Assembly: GCF_037042905.1 (NCBI RefSeq)
Contig: NC_087245.1
Span: 13,596,501 to 13,660,500 of the forward strand
Reading direction: 5' to 3'
Source of the DNA: Lytechinus pictus
Taxonomy: Eukaryota > Echinodermata > Echinoidea > Temnopleuroida > Toxopneustidae
DNA length: 64,000 nt
Shown here one piece after another: positions 50,801 through 62,800 of this stretch (position 1 is the stretch's first letter; each line of letters begins with the position of its first letter). The notes under the pieces are model-generated. The model saw only the letters and a program-made list of their open reading frames with translations. It was not told where the DNA came from and ran no database searches. Both the position numbers and the translations under genes were made by a program.

Positions 50801-53800
50801 CTGTATTCCACCCATTCCTCATATTAAAGGTTATTATATAAATATTGACTGCTCATATATATTCTAGCTCAAAATAAAATAAAGTGATCTCAGTTGCCAG
50901 TGTTGACCAAATGGTTATTAGATTAAATTTTTTTTAATGATAATGGATAAGATCATGAGGAATGAGCTTCGGTGGTTATTTTACCAAGTAGGATTATTAC
51001 ACTGAGTGGCATTCATTCATTAATTACAATTTTACAGATGTGCCGTCTGCCCGGGTAGGCTCTTCGGCTGATACTCCTACAGAATTGAGCAGTATCCCTG
51101 TCACTATCAACCTTGATTCAACCTGTGCTAACATGCAATGGTTGTGTGTTCAGCTCGACAATCATACAAATGCTTTGTTTACCTTTGAAGTGAGCAGCAG
51201 TGATAGAACAGCTTGCCTTCAGATAACGGAATGCCACGGTAAGTCATAGTTTTACTTCCGGCTTGGTCCCCAAGGGTTAGGATATCTTAAAGGACAAGTC
51301 CAACCCAACAAAAAGTTGATTTGAATAAAAAGAGAAAAATTCAACAAGCATAACACTGAAAATTTCATCAAAATCAGATATAAGATAAGAAAGTTATGAC
51401 ATTTTAAAGTTTTGCTTAACTTCACAAAACATTTATATGCACATCCTGGTGGGTATGCAAATGAGGAAACTGATGACGTCGTCCACTCACTATTTCTTTT
51501 GTATTTTATTATACAAAATAGGGAATATCCAATTTTTCTCCTCATTGTCAAGTAAAACAACAATTAATTCCTCCCTGAACACGTGGAATTAGTATTGTTT
51601 AATACTATTTGATTCAGTCAAGTTGGTTCTTATTTTCAAATCTATAAAAATGAAATATTGTATCATTCAAACAAAAAAAAATAGTGAGTGAGGGACATCA
51701 TTTGAGTTGTGCATATCACTGTTTTGTGGAAAATAAGCAAAACTTTAAAATGTCATAACTTTCTTATTTTACATCCAATTTTGATGAAATTTTCAGCATT
51801 ATGCTAGTTTGATTTTTCTCTATTTATCCAAATCAGCATTTTTGTGGGGTGGACTTGACCTTTAATTTCCTCATGCTGGCAGCAATTGCCCTTGGCCTCC
51901 CCTATTCAACCTACATATAGTTCATCCCCCGTCCTCCATTTTGTGGAGTTGTTGAGGATGAGTGGATAAGTCCCCATACATTGAACAACAAAACTAAACC
52001 ACCTTACACCAGCTGTCACAGCTGCCTCGCATCCTCTACCCATACATATCCTGTTTCCCAGAAAACAAGAACTCCTTCACTGAATCCACACCATGACATG
52101 GCCTTTCCACCATCCCTATAACTCTTTTTTTTTTGTACCCCCACACACAAGATCTTTTGCCCATCAAGTCATTGACATCAAACCACTGTGGAATTGTCTA
52201 CACATTCATCCAAATTATCAGAGTACATATTTTGTTTTGTCCGTCTGTATTCTGTTATCTTTTGAACATCTGTATTCTTACATAGTATCTACATTGTAGT
52301 AGTAATATTCATATATTCAATATACTCAATGCCATCTGGCAGTAGAACAAGACCTATATCATTGAAATAGGTTTAACCCTAAAATGATTTATATACTTTT
52401 TTTTGCTAGTTTCTTGTAACACCTTATAGCTCATTAGACGTCATGAGATGGTAATCTCCAAAATAAAGACAGGTTTAATTCCTACATGAAACAAGAAATT
52501 CAGTCTATATTTTCATGAAATGCTCAAGACATTCCTCATCCTTCATTCACAAAAAGGGTAATGTATCTACAGGGTTCCCACAGTCATGGTAAATCCTGGA
52601 AAATCCTGGAAAAATTTGTGGTCATGGAAAGTCATGGACTTTGGGAAATTTGTGAAAAGTCATAGAAAAGTTGTGGTATTGCATTTACCTCTTGGCTATC
52701 ACAGCTTTCCGGTTTGTCGTGTCTTGCAACTCTCATACTCTGCTATTGTAATTGGTGTTCATGATTTCCATTTTTTCCAGTTTTGTGACATCCCAAATTC
52801 TACATTTCCTCCCGGATGTGGGGGAAGTCATGGAAAGCAGCAATTTAGTCATGGAAAAGTCATGGAATTCTGTTTTCAAATTTCTGTTGGAACCCTCATC
52901 AGAATTCATTTAAAATCATTGTATAATAACAATATCTGTCTTCTCATTTCTTAATGAAAACAATTATTTGCACAATTCAGCATGAGATTAATTCATATTT
53001 GGTGAAGATGTTAATCTTATTTCTTTCGCCAACAATTTTATTCTTCTATTTGTTTCCAGGTGTGGAAATCGAAGAAACAAACGTGGCTATAGCAGATCCA
53101 TCATCAATCACTGTAATTGAAAACACACCAACTATCCTTAATCCTGAACTAGTCATTGATGGGCAGGCTGCAGCTACGAGTGCCTCCATCAGTGGAATAA
53201 ATCTGTGGAGCCTAGAGATATTCACTAGTTCTGATGGGATGTCAAAGGATGGAGGGGTCAACTTCTTGGAAACATTAACATCAAACCAGGTGGGGTAATT
53301 TTGCCTTGAGCTTGGAATGCTCCCCAGGAAGCGGAGAATCTTTTTTTTTTCTTCAAAACTTTGTAAATATGATAATATTTTATGGGGTTAGTTGAATGTA
53401 TCCATTAACCACAAAGCAGGTGTGTAAGTCATAATATTGGTTGAATGAAAGGAATGCTTTTCCTCTTGATCATGCTCTCTTTGACCTTTTCATATGACTG
53501 TGCCTAAATCCTCAGTAACATAATTCCTTTTAGATAGATAATCATCTCACTGGAACAATGATCATTATCATTTGAATGTATGATTGCGGTACAATCAATC
53601 ATTCATATAAAACAATTTTTTTTTATGCTTCCAATTTTCAGGAAGAAACTGCAATCACCACCGCAGGGGCCAGCTTTAACTTTACAGATGATGATCTGAT
53701 TGATATAACTTTTAACATGTCAAACCAACCCTGTGCTCTAAACAACTACCTCTGTGTAGAAATCATGATGGGGATGTCCCCTGAACCTACATTCACCCTG

Positions 53801-56800
53801 GAAGGTAACACGACAGCCTGTGTAAATCTCAACTGTAAAGGTAAGTATTAAGGTTCACTCAAACAGAAGTTTTGTGTTTTGGATTTTCACATCTGTGCAT
53901 CTATCAGGCTTGGTTATTTGTGTCTAGGGCTGACCTTTAAAGGCATACATGTATGGACGAGTAGCCTTGAAAGCGCCCTCTCAAGTCCTCACCTTCTCAC
54001 AGCTGGCCAGGTTCATTTCCAATAATGCAACATGATAGCACTTTAGTTTTGTAAAATATAGGTCCACTTGGATATTAGCACCCGCTAATGTACTTCTCAA
54101 TACATTCATATCAAAATAATTATGTTACCAAGTAGCAAAACAGGTACTTTTCTTTTAAAAAACATGATAGTTTTTCCACACATATGCCAATATATCGTCT
54201 GTATTACAAATAGTTATCTCAAGTTATATTCTATGACTAGCTATTTTTAACACACAATCAATGGGAAACCACTCACCGTGTCGTTCAGCTCGATCCCCCT
54301 TTAATGAAATATTACAAAAGATGTTAAGGAGCCATGTAGCATATGAACAAGTGCTGTGGCCAGGTTTTGAACCCTGGATTTCATGTCTCTAGTCCAGCCC
54401 ATCAGACCACGGCACCCCACTCTGGATACAGCATGATAAAGCTTATCAACAGGACTTAGCTGATTTGTGTCTACAAAGCTCACTATACAATCTGTACATT
54501 ATTCCAATATTAGAACTTTCATTACCATTCAGATCAACTTCATAATTTGATTGCATTTGGTCAGGTAGCATGTCGAGCTATAAAATCAGGAGCTTTGTAC
54601 TTTTCTTGAGTAGTTGAGTGTTGACTAATGCTAGCCATCTGTACGCATGTATGTGTGTATTGATATGGCACATTTTTTACATGCCCGTCCTAGACGTCCG
54701 TGCGTTAACTTTTCCTTGTAAACATAATAACTTCAGTTTAGCTTAACCTGGGCTCATATAATTTGGTGTGTATGATACTAGCATGGATCCTAGGAAGTCT
54801 ATAGATTTTGAGGTGAAAAGGTCAAAGGTCAATGTTGTCCGCATTACATTCGGGCATATAATGTGCTCGCCCCAGCAGCACTCTTGTTATGTAAATAAGC
54901 AAGGGAGACAATAATACTTACCTCAAACAAGGGGGGGGGTCTCTTTTAATTTCCTTAATTGGATGCATCATTCATAGACACATTAAAACAGAGAGGTGTG
55001 GATTTCTGTCTCAGCCATGACATGTTTTCTTTCACAAAGAAATTTATCTACATCGGGCTGCAGTCAACCCAGGTGAGGTGAATGGGCACTCAGCAAGATT
55101 TCTTCATTTACTCTTGTGCCTATGGCCTCTCAGCTGTAGCTGGGGTAATATTATGATGTCATGTATTACAGTATACCAGTAGAGTATATTAGCTGTGTTA
55201 TACTGTTACTCATCATTATCAAATTATGATTTGTCCAAACTTCAGCACTTAATTACCACAATTGCTTTTTTTTTTAATGAACAGGAATAATCGTGACAGA
55301 TACCGTGAACAACATCACCTCCATCCCCAATGGCGGTGTCCTTGTGGAAGGTTTCTCAAACCAGGCAGTTAATCTTGAGGTCACGCTAACCACTGACGGC
55401 AGTGGAGCTGAGGGGTCCGGTACAGGGCTGTGGCAGCTTGATGTCTTCACCAACGCATTTGAGAATGGCACCGGGGTGGTCAAGCAGTTTGATGCATCAT
55501 TGACAACTGGAAGCTGGATAGATACTGCAGTCCCCGCAGGCACCGCCACTTCGCTGACGGTGCCTGTAATGGTTGATTTATCAGGCCAGCTATGCATGGA
55601 TGTGAGTAAAATATCAGGAATAAAAGATTTAAATATGCCCAAATCGGATTGAGGTGAAAAGTATTTACCTTCAAATTACTGAATGAATTGATCCAGAGTA
55701 TTGCAATGTACTAGTCTTATTTCTTCCGGAAGAGATTTACGGCAGTGGGGATTTTTGCATTGGTAGTCTTGAACTTCCACCAAGGGATATAAAGTTCAAT
55801 TACACCAGCTTTATTCAATGTTTTCACAAACCACAGCACCAAACTTGACAAGGAGGCTTGGGCTGGAACCCACCTTTCTTGTTTTTAGAGTCATCAATGT
55901 TATCATTACTATCATTTATATGCTAGCCTTGATTATACTTTTAAAGCTCATAACCATGTATCTAGTATCCAAGATCTCAGAAAGGCCCTTAGTAAATGAT
56001 AATAATAAACATTATAATTGGACCTGATGTTCTGCAAGATTGTGATTGAATTTTTTTTTTCTCGAAAATTTCCTAGCTTATTTTAACCTTATTTTGTGCT
56101 TCTCATAGGTAAACTACCTTTGTGTTAGGATCCGTGAAGGAGTTAACCCATCCCCAATGGTAACCCTTCAGTACTCAACCGGCCCAGAGAATTTTATTGG
56201 TTGTGCCCCTGTCACTTGTGAGAGTAAGTACAAAGTTTTTTATTTCAGATTTGAGGCCCCATCACACCTACTCATTTTGGTTACAAAACATTTAGTGCAT
56301 GTTTAGTGTGAAGATTCCCACTGGAATAATCAAACAGTTCGGTTATGGTGTTTCTATCCAATGTCAAACCAGGCCATTGTATTGACTCAGCCCATATACT
56401 TCTTGCAAGGGTACCACTTCATGAGGTTCATTTCAATAAATTTGATATGTTATTACAGGGCTCATATGGGATAAGGGATTCCAGAAAAGTCAGGGAATTT
56501 TAAAAGTGTAATTTTTGCAGGTAATAGATTCAATTCTTTTTAAAATCTCTAATCACAGCTATTTTTCAAACATCCATTTATCAAAAAGTCATTTTGAAAT
56601 GAGGCCTGTGAAGAATGTGGGATTCCTATCAAGATCAGGGAATTAAGATCTTTTTTTACAAGCTAAATGACAATAAGTATGTAGCGTCTTCTGGAAGTCG
56701 TAGAAGACAATTTATTCAAGAAGGTTACAGGTGACCAACCATCCTCCAGTTAGCAAAGATGTGCTTGGGTTGCCACAACGTGAGTAAGAACTGGTTTTGG

Positions 56801-59800
56801 AAGTCTTAACTATTCAGATCTTTATTCTCTGGAAAGCAAGTGAATTTGGGGGAATGCTTTTATGATGTTTTATATCATTATTTATGTTATGTGTAATCAC
56901 AGCTGCTGGAATCGAGCGCAACGGCTTTTCCTTCACCCCCATGAGGGTTGTTGAGCACCAAGTGGATCCTCAACCCTTTGATATCTCCGTGTCTTACATC
57001 TCTGAACCTGGTCGTGACAACATCACCGGAGCTGACCTCTGGAGTCTGACCGTCTTCTTCAGTGACTCTGAAAATGGGACCAACCCTGCAGTGGAAACCA
57101 AAGTTGATCTTGGCTCTCTCACCGATGCTCCTTTCTATTCTGGCCAAACCTTGAACTTCACCAATCTCAATGTGAATGTATCGTTGGAGGACTTCACCTG
57201 TTACATGCCCACGTACCTCTGTAGCCAGTTGGCAAAAGGAAACCCATTGAATGATTTTTACACACTTGAAATTAGACCAGATTGCCAGCCAATTCAGTGT
57301 GCTGGTAAGTTGATCCTTGTTTTTCTCTTCATTTCTTCTTATGCCTTGTGAAAGGAAGCACTTGTCTATTCTAATATGTGAATGCAATGTATCATGCATT
57401 GTCTACTGATAATTAACTGACCTTAAGATTTATAGCCACATGCTAAATAGAACATTCCTAAAAGAATATGTCCTTGTGTCCACTGTGGCACCATAAATCA
57501 AAGTTCAATGGACACCTGATCATTTTAGATTGTAAGAAAGATGCCAATGTTGTTACTTGTCTATATAAAGGCACTTTCTTTCGTGAACAGGCTATCCCAA
57601 AAAGGATGGTATTCTTTTGTTTGGTGTGCAAGCCCCATTTTATCTACAGGGTTCCCAGCCCATCATGGAAAGTTTTTTTTTTCCAGTCAGGGAAAAATCA
57701 GGGGATTTGATAAAACATACCTCAAATGAGGTAAAATCAGGGAATTTTGATCAGCCCAAAAGTCGAAAGCACGGTAGTCAGTCAGACTCTGGTATATTTT
57801 GTTGCATATCAAAACAACATCCATTGAATGACTGGTTATGGTGGTACTAATTAGTTTTTACTTTATTGTTTTATACTGAAAATACATGTAATTCACTGCA
57901 ACAACCTAGAAAACATGCAAAACTGGGAATGGGTTTGAATAATAATTAGGAAATTTTTTAACTTCATCAGGGAAAAATTAGGGGAAAATCAGGGAATTTT
58001 GTTTTCTTGAAAAGCTGGGAACCCTGTATCTAACCAATTACCATGGTAACAGTGCTTCTCCCCCAACCAAAATCAAGGAAAGTTATCAAATCTGACAACT
58101 TGTTTGACAAAAATGTTGAGGAAATGCTCCCCTTATGAATGTGGAGGAGCCGTGGTGTAGTGGTTCTGACTCTCGCCTTGTAAACAGAGGGTCGTGGGTT
58201 TGAATCCCACCACGGTCTGGCATCCTTTTGCAAGGCGTTAATCCACACTTTGCCACTCTCCACCCAGGTGCTAAATGGGTACCCGGTAGGATGTGAAAGT
58301 CATTGTAGCTTGTCCAGTACTGTGTGCGCCTTACCGGCGACTGACTGGAATACTCCCCAGGGAGTGGAGGATGTGCACACATTGTGTGCGGGAATGATTG
58401 ATTATTGAATCCGATGACCGGGTAATAATATATCTGTAAAGCGCTTAGACACGTCGTTCAGATGTATTAAGTGCTATATACATGTAAAAGCGGATTATTA
58501 TTATATTATTATTATTATAATGGTCTTGGCCATTCTTCACCATGACTTGTAGCATGAATATAGCTCAGCGTCTTTCCCAGTCTCCCATTGTATTTTGGTC
58601 TATGCAGAAACTGAGGAATAAAAGATAATAAGACACTTAGCAAGACTTACAAATCTGCAGCTAAAAGTACCCTAGAACTCTAATGTGCCCTTGTGGTCCG
58701 CTCACAGATTCAAACTTGACTGCAGTATAGACAGGAACAAAAGCTACATGTACAATTCACCTCATCTCTGTTTATTCAATACAGGTATTGCACTGAACTC
58801 TACAGAGGTATCAATCAATTCTGGCCAGCTGCTGTTTGAGTTCCAAAGCTCTCAGAGTTCAAGTCTAGATGTTACGCTGTATAGCCTCCAAGAAGGTGCT
58901 AGCGTCGAAGGCACCGACCTTTGGAACTTCACTGTCTTTTTGAGCAACAGTGATACCATGTTCACCAACAGGAAAGCAGTGCTGGTAGGTTGCAGTGTTC
59001 ATTTGATGAATTATAATTGATTCTGATAGGTATATTGAATAGTGCATTGCTGCATCAAATTATGAATACTGTTATTTATATTTAACCCTATCCAGGCCAG
59101 GAGGGGGGTGGCCTCGGAGGCCCCCCCCCCCCTCAAGGATTCATGCAATATTTTCGCCATGAAATTTTTTGACCGCGCCACTCACTGACTTTTTACTTTC
59201 AAGTCTTGCACAACTTTTGAGACCAGTTTTGCATCACCCGAGTACGTGGTTCCAAAATTACGCAACATTATGTAAGTGCATGTCAGACCAAAAATTGCTC
59301 AAAACATGATTTCGTATACAAAGTCAATGCAAATTGTGTTTTCAACCAAAAATTATGAATGTATAATCTCAAGGGGGGCCTGGGAGGACTCCCCCCCCCC
59401 CCCCCCCCCGGCCATATGAACTCCCAAAATACCCCGGCCTAGATAGGGTTAATTGAATCAGGTACTGTGGAGCATTTAATATAAACCCGTTTATAAAGAC
59501 CACTTGCCTATGTAGAGCACATTTCACATCTCCAATGAGTGGTCTTCATACCCAGGTGGGTGTTTCATAAAGCTGTTCGTAAGTTAAGAGCGACTTTAAG
59601 AACGACTGGTGATCCTTTCTTATGGCAAATGGTGTATTCATTAGCGATGGTTTTGCGCGTAAGAAAGGATCACCAGTCATTCTTAAAGTCGCTCTTAACT
59701 TACGAACAGCTTTATGAAACGGCCCCCTGGTTTCATTATATGATGGTTCTTTCTGTATTTGCTTTGACAGACCACAACCACTTACACATCAAGTGGCAGT

Positions 59801-62800
59801 CCTCTGGAAGCTGGCACACCCCTGTCTGTCACCGGTTTGACATCTCAGCTGGATCTTGAAGGGGTCGGCTGTGTTGATTTCCAGTACATTTGTGTTGAGG
59901 TTGACGTGGGAATCATGGCTGTGCCATCTTTCAATGTAGACCTTCAGAGGCCTGATGCTAACATTGGATGTGCTCCAGTGGATTGTCGAGGTGAGAGTTT
60001 TCCGCCATTTTTAATCCCTTTTTATGAGAAAAAACACTCAGCCACAGTTACGTTCTCTTTGTTACTACATCGTATTAGAGAATTAATTCACTTCTTAAAT
60101 TTGAGAAGTAGTTTTGGTCTATGAATTAATACTTTCAACAAATTGTATGTGCAGTCTTATTTAATTGCTACACGATTCCTTGAAAAAATCGTCTCTGTTA
60201 TCAACATTGCTCATCTACATACATGGAATTCAGAACAATTACTGATAAAGTACAGAGTCCCATCTTACAAAGAGTTGCGATTAATCTGATCAATGGCAAC
60301 TATGGAAGGCCAGCAACATCATCATCTAAAATACATGTTTGGTCAAAATATTTTCTAGAAATTATGTATATACATTCACTGTTTTCTTGAAAATTCGGTA
60401 TGCTCTTGTTTTTAGAGGACATTGAGCAGATTAACTATAGAAAAAATTATGACATTAATGGATTTCCAGATACTTGAGATTGTTCGAATCAATCGTATAT
60501 CTTTGTAAGACAAAATCCCATTCATGCTTTATATCCAGACAAAATGGAAGAAATTTCTTGAATTTTTTTTCAACTTTCAACCTTTATATCTTTCATTTGT
60601 AAGGTGTGGTAATAAGCAGTGCTAATTTGGACGTCTCTGATGGCAATATCCTGATTGAGCGAGTTGATGAGCACAATGTCACCTTCAGTGTGTCTCTTCA
60701 GTTCAGCGATGATAGCACCGATGTCTATGGTACAGACCTATGGCAGGCAACGATCTTTACCAACAGTGGGGAGGGTTGCAGTGATACCCCTTGTGCTTCG
60801 GCGATACCTGTCGCGCTCAATGGCAATGTGACCAGAGGTCAGATGGTGACTACGGAGAGTGCCACCGTGTCCTTGGACGTGTCTCAGTGCACCTGTCCCG
60901 AGATGCAGTATCTGTGTCTGCTCATCACCATGAACCCTGATGCCGGTGTCAACTTCACCCTTGAAATTCCAGCACAGGGCTTTAGAGATCAGCAAAAGGT
61001 CACTTGTACAGGTGAGGCGTTGAATCTTTGGAGATCAGGGATTCTGTAACAAGAAGTTTAGCAGTTTAATCGCACAACAGAATTCATGAGTGATTGCATT
61101 GACTACTATGTAAAGTCGATCGTGAAAATCAGTTATCTACAATCAGTAATTGAGCTTTGTATTTAGGGGAACCAAATCTGAATCCTTACATCTTTTATTA
61201 AGTTCTTCTGTGTAGCATTACCTTTGTTTAAGAGGGAAATTGAAGACTGAATCATTTCAACCCTCTGGGTTTCTCTCCTGTAAAAAAAAAGAATTACCTT
61301 GATAACTATTCTTCCTTAGACAAAATTATGTAAGCATGCATAATACTAAACATAAAATGCCTTTTTACATGTCGTAGATGAACAAGTATAAAATTAGCAA
61401 TGTTTCGTTCTGATCAGGGTGACAAGAGCACGTTGAGCTGTTCAAGCATGTCACCCTCGCGTGTTGCAATGAAGACATGCATGTACACTTTCCCTTGGCA
61501 GATGGCTGATCCATATAACATCATCCTCATCATCAATCTGACCATGTTTGCTTACAGAGCCAGTGTTAATATCTTTATATGATACAGGTGCAGTGATTGA
61601 TGACGTGAGCCTGTTAGTGACCAATGTTGAACCTGTCATTCTGATTGAAGGCGACACACTGAATGTAACTGCTAATGTTAACTTGACTGTGGCTGATGTG
61701 TCAGCTTCGATAGGTAAGCCGGATGATCATTCTGTATCATCTTTGTCTTTAGTGTCTTTTTCCTCATTGCTGTAGAGAATAATTTCAGTTTTTCTTCCAT
61801 TCATGCAAGTCTTACAAAACATTGAATATAAATAGTTTTTTGTTATTTTCTACTCAGACTTCTCCTATATCTGTATTAAGAGGAAAAAAAGGGAAATAGT
61901 GCGAATCATTTACACATTTTTGTAAGTCTGATGATGGGTGAACAGAATTCAGCCCGTTCTAACCATTTTTACCAATCCTTCCTACCTTCTGTTTGCATCG
62001 ATTGAAAACAAGTGCACCATACTCTGTTGAGTGCACGGTGTAAAAGCCTAATGGTAGATGATCATAATTTGCCTGCAGACAAATCTAGGTGGAAAGAGGG
62101 CTAAAATTGCCAACTTTAGAATTCCATAACCAATCAGGAGAGGGTTGAACATACCCCAGTTCATATGTTAGTAACAAGTCATAATCACAGAGGCAGGTTC
62201 CACAATAGCACACTACCTATGTCTCATATACAACCAAGTATATATCATTTTTCCAATGTTATGTTTATATCTCATATATATGTCTCATAATAATTGGAAG
62301 TGTTGTGATGTAATGATTTGGACTCACGTTGTGTGAACAGGGGATAGTGAATCCCACTGACAAGGTGTCAGTCTACACTTTGCTTGTCTCCACCAATGTG
62401 TTCAATGGGTACCCAGCATGATCGGAAAGTCAACTGATATGCCTTGCATTTGAGCTCTGAAGCTCTTGTTAAAATGCTCTCCAGGGAACGGAGAAAGTGC
62501 ATATCACTCATACCAACAAGTCATAATCTGATGACTGGTTTATGATGTATGTGTATCTGTAAAGTGCTTATATGGTAATTAATAATATTTATAATAATTG
62601 TACATTTATATTGCACATTTTTTATAAGTATATACTCAACTGCACATTACACTAATGTTATTGCCCCGGCTTTAAGCCATGCTGCCTGCAGATGCTCAAG
62701 CATTCAAGGAATTTCTTTCTACCGGATAGCCATTTACCTCACTCAGGTTGATTGCAGCACAATATGGGTAAATTTCTTGCTGAAGAAAAACATGTCATTA

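Noticed and set aside
56887..57399. 170-codon open frame on the minus strand
   Set aside because: It is the antisense shadow of module 8, whose plus-strand frame has conserved motifs and correct splice sites.
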